From the NCBI GenBank assembly GCA_045660545.1, contig JAZREA010000006.1, positions 1 through 64,000 of the forward strand: a stretch of DNA of 64,000 bases, in the 5' to 3' direction. This document shows positions 26,245 through 34,929 of the stretch, one piece after another. A program made the translations under genes and the position numbers. The notes below the pieces were generated by a model. That model was not told where the DNA came from and did no database searches. It saw only the letters and a list, made by a program, of their open reading frames with translations. This DNA is from JAZREA01 sp045660545 (GTDB taxonomy: Bacteria; Bacillota; Clostridia; Monoglobales; Firm-18). Every line of letters begins with the position of its first letter. The first letter of the stretch is position 1.

Positions 26245-26318
26245 GGACTGGCATAGTATAAACCTTAGCCTCTTTGCTTTGCGTCACCGGCTTTCGCCGA
26301 TTTTGCTAAATATTTATC
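26184..26318 (-). ncRNA. c-di-GMP-I (GEMM) riboswitch with terminator expression platform
   Basis: The - strand RNA (5' to 3', from 26318 down) shows AGCAAAA, then a P2 hairpin with a GAAA tetraloop (26292-26295). Next is the hallmark GACGCAAAGC (26285-26276), a P3 region GAGGCTAAGG...ATGCC, and GTCCAGCTGCA. These match the GEMM consensus in order and spacing. The 3' strand of P1 (AGCTGCAAT, 26244-26236) can pair with AUUUAGC at the 5' end. The same AGCTGCAAT is the left arm of a terminator whose right arm is ATTGCAGCT (26205-26197), followed by a T-rich run (26196-26184). P1 and terminator exclude each other, so ligand binding is predicted to favour read-through (ON switch). Confidence 0.85.
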
Positions 26319-26325
26319 ACTAAAC

Positions 26326-26354
26326 AGTATATTACAATGATTTACATTTGTCAA
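26326..26354 (-). promoter_or_regulatory. Promoter of the riboswitch and exopolysaccharide operon
   Basis: On the - strand TTGACA (26354-26349), exactly 17 bp, TATACT (26331-26326). The predicted start lies just before the aptamer. It lies between the stop codon of the diguanylate cyclase gene (26362) and the aptamer, so the operon has its own promoter. Confidence 0.85.
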
Positions 26355-26361
26355 GTTATAT

Positions 26362-28662
26362 TTACTCTTTTGAGAAAACCCAAAGAGTGTCACAAACCGA
26401 TTCGTCTGATTCGCAGAGCTTGTAGACACTTAAAAGAACATGTTCGCCATCGTTCTTTTTGTATGTAATTTTAGGAGTATTGCCTTCCATTAACTGATGC
26501 TTAATAGCTTCATAATTTAAAAAGCTCATAACCGCTCTGTGATAATCAGGATCTACTGATTCAGCGACATATTTTGAAAACAGATTTGAAAAATGTTCTT
26601 CATTTTCGTTGTACTTTAAATATGCAGGCATCAAAATACGTCTTGCTTTATCCGTAGAGAGCGAAACACGATATATACCATTATATTTTTCTTTTAAAAC
26701 CGACAACATTGCATCAATTTCAAGTATCCCGGTGTTTACCTGAACATATTCATTATCTGCTTTTGATGTAACGCTATTTTGTTTTTTGTTCTGATAGTAC
26801 TCGGCCTTGGCTTCATACATCCTTACTTCTGCTTCTCTTACCATTTCTTCGGTAGAGGTATTTTGGGTTCTGTAAGACATACCGAGTGCAACATGGTAAT
26901 TACGGGGCTTTAATTGTTCAAGAAAAATCCCTATACTCTTTTTTACGGCATCCTGCTCAGTATTTTGACAAAATACCAAGAATTCGTCGCCGCCCATTCT
27001 GTAAACTTTATGGCCGTAAAATACTTCTTTTAATGTATTTGCAATATACAAAAGCATTTCGTCGCCCGCAGCATGTCCATATTTGTTGTTGCAGATATGA
27101 AGCTCGTTAACGTCAACATATATGCAAGAAAAATTCAAAGATTTCTCTTCGTCAAAAAGCAACAAATCGTTCTTGTAAGCAACACGATTTAAAGCTCCGG
27201 TAAGAGAATCAGTTGTTGCAGCAAGGATAGTTTTATTAAGATGATTTTTATTGTACAAAGCCATTGAAAAACAAGCCGAAACTTTTTCAGCAAGCATTCT
27301 TACCTGTTTACCTCGTCCCGAGTTAATAGCAGCCAAAATTGTAATATGGTTAGCTTTGTTTATCGTTGCCGAAAGAGAAACCTCTCTGATTTTGTGTTCT
27401 TTCAAAAAGCCATAAAAAGACGGATTTGTTTTTTGCATATGCTTGTTCGGTTTTATACACAAAACATTAACTGCATTTTTGTTAAGCTTATGAAACTCGG
27501 AAGCATAACGAAACAGCTCAGCGCGGAAATACTTGCTTTCTTTTTCCGAAAGCATAATTTCCTCATATTTAGGAGTAATATAGTGATAAAATTCACCGTC
27601 TGTATCAAAGAATATAGCAGACCTTGAATTTGCAAAATCACAAACCTCAACCAAAGCTTCCTGGATGTTGTTTTGACCATCAATTGTTTCTAAAAGTTCT
27701 TTTCTGACATTGGAAGCACACTCAGTTACGGCATTAAGCTTTCTTTCGTTTGCCATCAATATCAATATATACAAAGCTATTATGCCAAGCATAACTAAAA
27801 ATACTAGAAACAAAACACGAGCCATAGTATGTGTTCCCGCATGCACCTGCGAGTCATATCTTCCTAATGCTATCATCCAGCCAAACTCATCAATGGAAGA
27901 ATAGTGCAAATGAAGATTTTCATTTCTGTACGCGGACAAAAAAGACACAAAACCCTTATCGGTTGACAGCAAATGCTCGTAAGAAGACCCATCGTTATAC
28001 TTACGGTCTTTTAAAAACGAGATATTTCCCAGGTTATCTTGAATTGTGTCTATTAAAATGTCGCCTGAGTCTTTTTCGTAAACAAAAAGCTGAGCATCAA
28101 GCTCATCTACCATATTTTTATATCTCGCACCAAGTTTGTCAGGCTTTATAGCACCATATAATATGCCAACAGTTTCGCCGTTTACTTCAATAGGGACAGC
28201 ACTTCTTATAAGTTCATAATCACTTTTTGTAAGATCGTTAATTCTGCCACTTATGTATATGCCTTTTTCCTTTTCTTCTTCAAAAGAAATAATACCTTCC
28301 ATATTAGTAACGCCTGCTTTAGTCGCAAAGGTATTATCAGGATTTAAAATACCTATGTTTTCAATCATACCAATGGATTTGTAGGAATCAAACAAAAGGC
28401 TGTAGTCATCTCCGTCGCTATAAAGTTTGGCAGCAAAGTTCGCCATAGTCGCAAGATTTTCTCTGTCAGATGTTAACTGCAGAACAATATCATCCTTTAT
28501 CTGCTTGGTCTGAACATGAAGATTTTCATATTCTTCATCTTCGGTTTTATTGTATAAATAAGTTACCGTAGCAAGAAAAACCGCGCATAACAATATTGCG
28601 GTGACAATCGTGTATAAAATATTATGTTGTTTAGATTTTTTCTTTCCGTACTTTATTGCCAT
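26362..28662 (-). CDS. Membrane diguanylate cyclase with extracytoplasmic Cache-like sensor
   Basis: 766 residues. Transmembrane helices at about 15-36 and 281-303 flank an extracytoplasmic region with double-Cache character (e.g. AVPIEVNGETVGILYGAIKPDKL, EFGWMIALGRYDSQV). A GAF-like linker (about 315-475) leads to a GGDEF domain with DSLTGALNRVAY and an intact GGDEF at 557-561 (MGGDEFLVF). A further C-terminal domain of about 120 residues (NGIYRVSLSTDKARRILMP) is often found in clostridial cyclases. It should make c-di-GMP from two GTP in response to an external ligand. It lies immediately upstream of the riboswitch-controlled operon and has its own promoter. Confidence 0.9.
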   Translation of the reverse strand: MAIKYGKKKSKQHNILYTIVTAILLCAVFLATVTYLYNKTEDEEYENLHVQTKQIKDDIVLQLTSDRENLATMANFAAKLYSDGDDYSLLFDSYKSIGMIENIGILNPDNTFATKAGVTNMEGIISFEEEKEKGIYISGRINDLTKSDYELIRSAVPIEVNGETVGILYGAIKPDKLGARYKNMVDELDAQLFVYEKDSGDILIDTIQDNLGNISFLKDRKYNDGSSYEHLLSTDKGFVSFLSAYRNENLHLHYSSIDEFGWMIALGRYDSQVHAGTHTMARVLFLVFLVMLGIIALYILILMANERKLNAVTECASNVRKELLETIDGQNNIQEALVEVCDFANSRSAIFFDTDGEFYHYITPKYEEIMLSEKESKYFRAELFRYASEFHKLNKNAVNVLCIKPNKHMQKTNPSFYGFLKEHKIREVSLSATINKANHITILAAINSGRGKQVRMLAEKVSACFSMALYNKNHLNKTILAATTDSLTGALNRVAYKNDLLLFDEEKSLNFSCIYVDVNELHICNNKYGHAAGDEMLLYIANTLKEVFYGHKVYRMGGDEFLVFCQNTEQDAVKKSIGIFLEQLKPRNYHVALGMSYRTQNTSTEEMVREAEVRMYEAKAEYYQNKKQNSVTSKADNEYVQVNTGILEIDAMLSVLKEKYNGIYRVSLSTDKARRILMPAYLKYNENEEHFSNLFSKYVAESVDPDYHRAVMSFLNYEAIKHQLMEGNTPKITYKKNDGEHVLLSVYKLCESDESVCDTLWVFSKE

Positions 28663-28717
28663 AATAATTACCTCTTAAATACATAACGCTTTGAAAAGTT
28701 ACATATATCCGTATAAA

Positions 28718-28746
28718 ATTATATCACATATTTCTAAATTTTTCAA
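28718..28746 (-). promoter_or_regulatory. Promoter of the diguanylate cyclase gene
   Basis: On the - strand TTGAAA (28746-28741), 17 bp, TATAAT (28723-28718). It lies 56 bp upstream of the ATG, which has AGAGGTAA before it. Confidence 0.75.
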
Positions 28747-28808
28747 TATTTTTTGCTGTATTTCTGCTAAACACGTAATTAATTTAACAAATGCACTAAT
28801 TCGGCAAC

Positions 28809-28846
28809 AAAAAAGGCTTTGAGAGAAGTTTGTCTCTCAAAGCCTT
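28809..28846 (-). terminator. Terminator of the FrhB-like gene
   Basis: A 14-bp perfect stem (28813-28826 with 28833-28846), then six T on the - strand. It follows the stop at 28852 and separates this gene from the cyclase gene. Confidence 0.9.
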
Positions 28847-28851
28847 ATACT

Positions 28852-29982
28852 TTATAAATCGGCGTCGTGGTATTTTTTCATAACATATTTAAATCCAAAT
28901 TCTGCATAATCCTTCGCACATTCATCAAACAAAGGACTCATACCGCCCTTGCCCGAAAGGTTAGCTCTTATGGCTGTGTCAAAAGGCATAATTTCCCACT
29001 GCATGTGCCCCTTAATTTCCTCAACAGCTCTTGCGCCTTTTTTTGTAGAAACAAACATTTTAGACATTCCTGTGTACGGGTTTATCTTGCAGTCAGTAGC
29101 CTCCACTCCCCAATAGTCACCAATTGAAATATCGGTAAAACGTTTCATGTAAGCAAACGGGCACGAATTGCAGGTTGTTCTCGAAAAGTTTTTGCTCGAA
29201 AACATCCTTCTGTATGGGTCTTCAATTGAAGGGATAATATATGTTTTAGACTCATCGACAAACTCTACGCGCAAAAACTTATTGCCCCAGCCGTCTGTCT
29301 TATCGCGAAAGTCGAAAAACTTTACCTTTGAGCCATTTTTTTCTTCCAGAATGCTGACATATTCTTCAAACATTTTCGGCGGAGTGATTCCGTAACAAAT
29401 AAGTCCGACAGTCAACAGATTATCATAGTCTCTACCCAGGTAAGCGTAAAGGCCTGCCAGCTGACAAGGTGTACCACTGTACAGCACCTCTTTGCCGTCA
29501 TCAAGGCACTTTTTAGCCTCCTTGTATGTATATTCAGGATTACTCTGGACATATTTAGAACACCTGATAGGCTCCATTTCCTCCATCGTTTCAGCCTTTA
29601 TTTGTCTTACCCTCATATTTTCATCATAGGCTGCGCCAAACACGACGCCTCCTTTTTCCAGAGTTTTCTTTGCCAAAAGATAAAACATACCGCCTGACGT
29701 ACTTTTGCAGGTGGCCTCCTCAAATCCCTGGGAAGCGTATATGTCCATTTCCCTCTCGCCCATTGTATCAGGAACAAAGCACTCGCCGTTGTACTGGCAT
29801 TTTTTTCGGCATATTCCGCAGCCTACACACTTTTCCTGATTAATAACAGGGTACAAATATCCGTCCGTACCATATTCCATAGTTATCGCCTGTTTCGGGC
29901 ACGCATTCATACACGCCGCACAGCCGCAACATTTGTCCACGCTTTCATACACTCTTTCAAGCTTCAAAAAAATCACCATCAC
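28852..29982 (-). CDS. FrhB-family iron-sulfur flavoprotein (coenzyme F420 hydrogenase beta subunit-like)
   Basis: 376 residues. Two [4Fe-4S] ferredoxin motifs at the N-terminus (CCGCAACMNACPK and CVGCGICRKKC) are followed by the FrhB N- and C-terminal domains (GGVVFGAAYDENMRVRQI, SGTPCQLAGLYAYLGRDY, CNSCPFAYMKRFTDISIGDYWG). Bacterial relatives without F420 are thought to be flavin-dependent oxidoreductases and are often found in polysaccharide or pyruvyl-transferase clusters. Here it stands alone with its own promoter and terminator. The start is uncertain: GTG at 29982, ATG at 29979 or TTG at 29967 (with GGTGA upstream). Confidence 0.8.
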   Translation of the reverse strand: MMVIFLKLERVYESVDKCCGCAACMNACPKQAITMEYGTDGYLYPVINQEKCVGCGICRKKCQYNGECFVPDTMGEREMDIYASQGFEEATCKSTSGGMFYLLAKKTLEKGGVVFGAAYDENMRVRQIKAETMEEMEPIRCSKYVQSNPEYTYKEAKKCLDDGKEVLYSGTPCQLAGLYAYLGRDYDNLLTVGLICYGITPPKMFEEYVSILEEKNGSKVKFFDFRDKTDGWGNKFLRVEFVDESKTYIIPSIEDPYRRMFSSKNFSRTTCNSCPFAYMKRFTDISIGDYWGVEATDCKINPYTGMSKMFVSTKKGARAVEEIKGHMQWEIMPFDTAIRANLSGKGGMSPLFDECAKDYAEFGFKYVMKKYHDADL

Positions 29983-30000
29983 TTATCTTGAATTTATAAG

Positions 30001-30029
30001 ATTGTACCATATATTTTTCGGGTTTACAA
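30001..30029 (-). promoter_or_regulatory. Promoter of the FrhB-like gene
   Basis: On the - strand TTGTAA (30029-30024), 17 bp, TACAAT (30006-30001). The leader would be short, about 12-27 bases depending on the start codon. Confidence 0.65.
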
Positions 30030-30057
30030 TATATTTGGCGTAAAATATTATATGTAA

Positions 30058-30095
30058 GCAAAAAACACGGAGCTACTAAAAGATAGCCCCGTGTC
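30058..30095 (-). terminator. Terminator of the uxaB-nagA operon
   Basis: ACACGGAGCTA (from 30065) pairs with TAGCCCCGTGT (to 30094) with one mismatch; the - strand continues with six T. It lies about 40 bp after the nagA stop. Confidence 0.8.
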
Positions 30096-30132
30096 ATATT
30101 ATATCTTTGAATTTTAAAAACAATAATGTAGT

Positions 30133-31290
30133 TTAAGCCAGCTGCTTGCCTCCCGCAAAAACCCTGTTTATATTAACGTCATCGTCAAAGAACACAAGGT
30201 CTGCGTAAAAGCCGGGTATGAGTCTTCCACGTTTTTCAAGCCCCATAACCTTAGCCGGATTTTCGCACATCATTTTAATAACGCTGCAAAGCGGTATTCC
30301 AACCGTTTTATACATTGTTTTAACAAGTCTGGAAACTGACGCAACGCTGCCTGCAAAGGACGTTTTGTCCGCGAGGTATGCGACATAGTCTTTTTCTACG
30401 TAACATTCCAGTCCGCCGAACATAACCATACCGCTCTCAAGCCCTGCGCCGCACATCGAGTCGGTTACAAGGCAAATCTTGTCATCGCCCTTAATTTTGT
30501 ATATAAGCTTTAAAAGCTCGGGCGGCAGATGTACGCCGTCGGCTATAACCTCGGTAACAACACTGTCCTCTAAAAATGCAGTTTCAACTGCGCCCAGTTT
30601 TCTGTGCATATTTCTTCTTGTAACGGTATTCATTCCCGAATACAGATGTGTGGCAAGAGTGCAGCCCATATCTATAAGCGGCTTTATCTCCTGATAAATT
30701 CCGTCCGTATGGGCAAACGCGGAAACAACACCGTTTTCATTTAGGAATTGGCATAGCTCCTCACTTCCCCCCAGCTCGGGAGCGTAGCTCATTCTTCTTA
30801 CCGTACCCTCTCCAAGTTTCACCCAGTTTGAATACTCTTCGTACACAGGAGCCTTAATATATTCAGGATTTTGCGCACCCTTTTGCGAGTCTGCGAAATA
30901 CGGACCTTCAAGGTGCGAGCCTGCAATATACGGCCTTCCGGGTTCGTTATGCTTCATCGCCTCTTTAACGTTTAGGACAAACTTGTTTATCCCTTCGGTC
31001 GAAAGCGACAATGACGTCGGGTAGATTGTTGTTGCACCGCACTTTGCCTGAGCGTACGCAGCATTTAAAATATCCTCGACACTTCCCTCGGAATAGTCAA
31101 GCCCTGCTGCGCCGTGAGTATGAATATCTATAAAACCCGGCGAAACATAAAGACCCTGCGCGTCAATTTCTTCATCAAACGAAAGTTCGTCGCCTGTAAG
31201 CGCAAGAATTTTATCGTCCTCGATATACAGATATTTATCTTTTTCAAGCGTATCTGTAACAAATACCGCGTTTTTAATCCTGATAGTCAT
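30133..31290 (-). CDS. nagA: N-acetylglucosamine-6-phosphate deacetylase
   Basis: 385 residues of the amidohydrolase fold. Motifs in order: PGFIDIHTHGAAGLDY (metal HxH), GSHLEGPYF (Glu ligand), FAHTDG, ATHLYSGMNTV, ADGVHLPPE and LVTDSM (catalytic Asp). It removes acetate from GlcNAc-6-phosphate (or GalNAc-6-phosphate in AgaA-like forms), giving the substrate of the nagB product encoded upstream. It is the last gene of a six-gene operon, 10 bp after the propeller protein. Cytoplasmic. Confidence 0.9.
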   Translation of the reverse strand: MTIRIKNAVFVTDTLEKDKYLYIEDDKILALTGDELSFDEEIDAQGLYVSPGFIDIHTHGAAGLDYSEGSVEDILNAAYAQAKCGATTIYPTSLSLSTEGINKFVLNVKEAMKHNEPGRPYIAGSHLEGPYFADSQKGAQNPEYIKAPVYEEYSNWVKLGEGTVRRMSYAPELGGSEELCQFLNENGVVSAFAHTDGIYQEIKPLIDMGCTLATHLYSGMNTVTRRNMHRKLGAVETAFLEDSVVTEVIADGVHLPPELLKLIYKIKGDDKICLVTDSMCGAGLESGMVMFGGLECYVEKDYVAYLADKTSFAGSVASVSRLVKTMYKTVGIPLCSVIKMMCENPAKVMGLEKRGRLIPGFYADLVFFDDDVNINRVFAGGKQLA

Positions 31291-31300
31291 ACGTTACACC

Positions 31301-32449
31301 TCACACATTCTCAACAAGATATATTCCTCTGTAACCCTCGTGAGTCGAGTCGAAGGATACTGTTGTGCAGTCACGGTTCCATCTTGGGTGCAAGTCGCAT
31401 CTTTGGTCGATACGCTCACGGAACATAGATGTATAAGAACCGAGATATTTAGTCTCCATTGTTTCTAAGTCGGTAATACAAAGCTTCTGCATCTTGTCGT
31501 CGTCAGGATAGCCGTCCCACAAAAGCCTTTTTCCGTCGTTGGAATAAAGCATATGGTTGTCCTTAACGAATATGTCTTTGCCAATCATTTTAGCTTCCTG
31601 AGTCTTGTCACGAAGCTCGTAGTTACCGAGCACGCCGCCTCTGTCTCTTCCTCTGATTTTTGCATAGAACATAACGACTTCGTCGTTTTTCCAGTGGTAG
31701 TGCGAATTATACCATCCGTAGTTCTCGAGCAAATACATATCAGAGCCGTCAATGTTTGCGGTTATAATCGCGGTGTCGTGGCATTGTTTTGTCTCTGTAT
31801 GGAAGTCTCTTGGCAGGAACAAAAATCTGCTTGCAGACGGGTTGAAGGTTATGTGGTTAATAACCATCTTTTTGTCAATTCCGCCGTAAAAGCTTCCCGA
31901 AAAGTCCCAGATATCCTGCATGGATATAATCATTTTAGACTTTCCTGTCTGCATATCTACGAGGAAAATACCGTCGTTTTTAGAATGGTTTTCGTTATAA
32001 AACGGGTCAGGAATTGTAGCATAGCCATATCCTGGACGGAAATCATAAAGTCTGCTCATGTTTATGCTAAGACCCCATTTACCGTCCTTTGATACGTTGG
32101 CAATACTTCTGTCTGCATATCTCTTTTTGCCGGTGTTTATGTCTTCCGTTACCGCAACATACTCTCCGTCTACCAAAGCGTTGTAGATTATCTCGCTGTC
32201 CGGCTTTAACGGGTTCCACTGGAGCATCGCGCCCTGCTGGAAGTTCCACGCCTGTGTCGTTGTAATGGGCGTGTATTTTAGAGTATCAAGCTCGATTATA
32301 CCAATCTCTGCCACGTCGTCCTTTTCGTGAACTCTGTCCATAAAGCTTACGTGGTGAGCCAGGTGGTACTTGCCGTTTGAATCAAACGGCTGAAGGTCAT
32401 AATAACCGAAGAAAAAGTGTTGTTCTGCAGGTGATATTCTTTTTTCCAT
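31301..32449 (-). CDS. TolB-like beta-propeller protein related to oligogalacturonate lyases
   Basis: 382 residues of repeating WD/TolB-like strands (ISPAEQHFFFGYYDLQPFDSNGKY, NPSASRFLFLPRD, HYHWKNDEVVMFYAK, MLYSNDGKRLLWDGYP, HPRWNRDCTTVSFDSTHEG), with no signal peptide. The order of His-rich blades recalls intracellular oligogalacturonate lyases (PL22), which cleave short uronates with a metal held by histidines. Neighbouring uxaA/uxaB fit a uronate substrate. However, many propellers of this type have no assigned activity, so the enzymatic call is tentative. Its start overlaps the stop of the GH123-like gene by one base. Confidence 0.55.
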   Translation of the reverse strand: MEKRISPAEQHFFFGYYDLQPFDSNGKYHLAHHVSFMDRVHEKDDVAEIGIIELDTLKYTPITTTQAWNFQQGAMLQWNPLKPDSEIIYNALVDGEYVAVTEDINTGKKRYADRSIANVSKDGKWGLSINMSRLYDFRPGYGYATIPDPFYNENHSKNDGIFLVDMQTGKSKMIISMQDIWDFSGSFYGGIDKKMVINHITFNPSASRFLFLPRDFHTETKQCHDTAIITANIDGSDMYLLENYGWYNSHYHWKNDEVVMFYAKIRGRDRGGVLGNYELRDKTQEAKMIGKDIFVKDNHMLYSNDGKRLLWDGYPDDDKMQKLCITDLETMETKYLGSYTSMFRERIDQRCDLHPRWNRDCTTVSFDSTHEGYRGIYLVENV

Positions 32450-34131
32450 TACTTAATCACTTCCTCAATCTTTGCGTTAATCTTTTCTCTTAGCTCTAGG
32501 AGATACTCTGCGTTTTTAGGATATTTGTTCATTTCAATTTCCATACCCGCAGTATCCTCAATCATTTTAACAACAGCTTCGTGGCCTATGTAACTTTCTA
32601 AAAGCTTCATAGCGCGAATGTCCTGAAGCGACTGGAAAGTAACGTCGAGTCTTAGCGAATCAACAGGCTTTCCGTCTGCTCCCGGGTAAACAACGAATCC
32701 GTTACCACCCTGAATAGCGTTTCCTGCGTCTGTTGCAAGGAACGGATTTATTACTTCGCCTGTACCGCCTGTGGACGCACGCTTAAAGTAATAGTTAAAG
32801 CCAAAGTGAAGCAAAGCCTGAATGTTATACTTAAACATCTGCACGCCTAAAATACGGCTTCTGAACGAAGGCATGTCTATAAATCTGTTAGGATAATAGT
32901 CCTTACCTGTTGCACAGCAGTAGTAAACGCCAAAAGGTGTCAGTCCCTTTTCGAAATACTGGTTAACTACCGGCAGATGAACTATCGGATATTTAACAGC
33001 GCCTGTAAGATAAACGTCAGGCTCGGAACAAGCCTCGATAATCTTAAAGTCAGAAAGCGCGTCGTCTACAATGCTCTTAGAAGCCATGTATGATTCAAGC
33101 AAGTGCAAGTGAGGCTCGTCGGAGATGTGGAAATATGTTCTGTCCGCAACACCCTCCTTGCGCAAAACCTTGATAAGTTCCGGCAAGCACTTACCTAAGA
33201 ATTCCTTGTATTCGTCCGATACAGCAAGTGTCTTCCAGCCAAATATTTCCTTATTCTTTCCGTTTACCTTAGCAACAATTCTTGGCGCAAATTTAGCACC
33301 CCACTGTGAAAACAGATGAGAAATTTCAAGAGCGTCGCCGCCGCATTTTTTAAATATATCTATCCACTTTACAAGCTTTGTAAAGTCAAAGCTGTATTCT
33401 CCGTCTTCAACAGTAATGTCAACCAACTGACAAGCAGGCCTTTTAAAGCCCGGAGACGTGTCGAGCGGAATGGAAAATAGCGGTGTGTAAATCGAGTTAA
33501 CACCATTTTCCACAGCACACTTCATAAAGTCTTCGATAATTTGCCAGTGCTTTTTAGAATACATTTTAACTTTATAAGCACTAGCAAGACAGTCGGCGTG
33601 GAACCAGTTTGCAACAACAGTCTCCTGCTTCGGCAAAAGGGCGTCGATAATCTTAACGCTTAGCGTTTTTACAATCTTAATGTCGTCCCATTCAAACACA
33701 AGATTAATGTCGTAGTTGCCTGCCGGCACTGCACCCTTGGTGTCCACTGTAACCCAAAGGCTGTGCCAAATTTCAGGAATTACCTCAAAGTGGTTTGTCT
33801 TCATCTCCAAAAGTGAGTCCGGATAAAGACCCGGGCGTCTTCTAAGATAACAGTCGTCCTGGTTGTGCGGATAGAAGCTAAGCTCAACCGGAACGTTACC
33901 CACAAACCTTACTTTTATATACTCTTTAAGAGGCGAATCTACCGTTAACTTAAAGTCAAATTTACAAGCATCGCCGGTCGGCTCGCCCAAAAATGCATAC
34001 GCAACCTGGTATGAAAGTCTTTCATTTTTTAAAATCGATGCACTTTTGTACTCCTTGGCACCGGGCTTTTCATCCAAGAAAACCTTTTCCAAAGACGAAA
34101 GCTGAATAAAGCCAAAATCTTCTTTTACCAT
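32449..34131 (-). CDS. GH123-like (DUF4091) glycoside hydrolase, candidate beta-N-acetylgalactosaminidase
   Basis: 560 residues. A beta-sandwich N-terminal part (about 1-165) precedes a TIM-barrel-like DUF4091 region. The catalytic Asp-Glu pair of GH123 enzymes appears as D338-E339 in YFHISDEPH. GH123 enzymes hydrolyse terminal beta-GalNAc by substrate assistance. No signal peptide is present, so it would work on imported oligosaccharides. Neighbouring nagA and nagB support an N-acetylhexosamine substrate. It is 21 bp downstream of nagB. Specificity (GalNAc or another 2-acetamido sugar) is inferred from the family only. Confidence 0.75.
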   Translation of the reverse strand: MVKEDFGFIQLSSLEKVFLDEKPGAKEYKSASILKNERLSYQVAYAFLGEPTGDACKFDFKLTVDSPLKEYIKVRFVGNVPVELSFYPHNQDDCYLRRRPGLYPDSLLEMKTNHFEVIPEIWHSLWVTVDTKGAVPAGNYDINLVFEWDDIKIVKTLSVKIIDALLPKQETVVANWFHADCLASAYKVKMYSKKHWQIIEDFMKCAVENGVNSIYTPLFSIPLDTSPGFKRPACQLVDITVEDGEYSFDFTKLVKWIDIFKKCGGDALEISHLFSQWGAKFAPRIVAKVNGKNKEIFGWKTLAVSDEYKEFLGKCLPELIKVLRKEGVADRTYFHISDEPHLHLLESYMASKSIVDDALSDFKIIEACSEPDVYLTGAVKYPIVHLPVVNQYFEKGLTPFGVYYCCATGKDYYPNRFIDMPSFRSRILGVQMFKYNIQALLHFGFNYYFKRASTGGTGEVINPFLATDAGNAIQGGNGFVVYPGADGKPVDSLRLDVTFQSLQDIRAMKLLESYIGHEAVVKMIEDTAGMEIEMNKYPKNAEYLLELREKINAKIEEVIK

Positions 34132-34152
34132 TATTTTGCACCCTTTCGTTTA

Positions 34153-34881
34153 TTACAGTTCGATACCTGATGCAGAGTTTTCGTCAACGAACAAAGTCAT
34201 GTCGCCATGAGTCTTTAAAAGAGTTGCAGGAACCATGTTGGTAAGTTCGTTTTCCATCATAGCCTTAATAGCGTTAGCCTTTACCTTGTGAGGTACTGCA
34301 GAGATGATTACCTTGCTCTGCATAATCTGATGACATGTCATAGAAATAGCCTGCTTCGGTACATCGTCAGCTGTTTTGAACCAGCCTTCGCCTACCTGCT
34401 GGTTACGGCACTTGTCGTCAAGGTTAACTATGATGTAGCTTTCCTTTGTGTCAAAGTCTGCTGGCGGATCGTTAAAAGCGATGTGCGCATTTTCGCCGAT
34501 ACCGATTAATGCAACGTCAACAGGAGCCTTTAAAACTTCTTCTGTCAAATACTTAATTGCTTCTTCCGGGTGGTCTCCGTCAACGTAGTGAACCTTTTTA
34601 AGATTAAGAAGGTCTGCAAATCTTTCTTTAATGTACTTTCTAAAGCTTGCAGGATGTGTAACAGGGAGGCCAACATATTCGTCTAAGTGGAATACTTCAA
34701 CCTTTGACCAGTCAATTTTTTCCTCAACGAGTGCCTTTAATGTATCAAACTGAGAAGCGCCTGTTGAAAGGATAATTCTTGCGTATCCCTGCTTTTCAAT
34801 TGCCTCGTTGATTCTTTCAGCAGTATATTTAGCTGCTGCCTTACCAAGTTCTACTGAGTCTTTACTTTTTACGATGTTCAT
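34153..34881 (-). CDS. nagB: Glucosamine/galactosamine-6-phosphate deaminase
   Basis: 242 residues, the usual length. Motifs: ILSTGASQFDTLKALV (phosphate loop), EVFHLDEYVGLP (catalytic Asp), IGIGENAHIAFNDPP (catalytic Asp/His) and the C-terminal lid. It converts GlcN-6-P to fructose-6-P plus ammonia, or GalN-6-P to tagatose-6-P if of the AgaI type, acting directly after NagA. The paired GH123-like gene makes the GalN version worth considering. Cytoplasmic. Confidence 0.85.
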   Translation of the reverse strand: MNIVKSKDSVELGKAAAKYTAERINEAIEKQGYARIILSTGASQFDTLKALVEEKIDWSKVEVFHLDEYVGLPVTHPASFRKYIKERFADLLNLKKVHYVDGDHPEEAIKYLTEEVLKAPVDVALIGIGENAHIAFNDPPADFDTKESYIIVNLDDKCRNQQVGEGWFKTADDVPKQAISMTCHQIMQSKVIISAVPHKVKANAIKAMMENELTNMVPATLLKTHGDMTLFVDENSASGIEL

Positions 34882-34929
34882 AATAACTCTCCTTTTAATT
34901 TATTTTATTTTTAAATTAATAACATTATC

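Noticed and set aside
26184..26318. Other riboswitch classes for this leader (e.g. c-di-GMP-II, cobalamin)
   Set aside because: GACGCAAAGC with the GAAA-capped P2 before it is specific to the GEMM-I fold; none of the hallmarks of the other classes is seen. A cyclic GMP-AMP-sensing GEMM variant cannot be fully excluded by eye.
31553..32092. 179-codon open frame on the + strand
   Set aside because: Antisense to the well-supported propeller gene, no motif.
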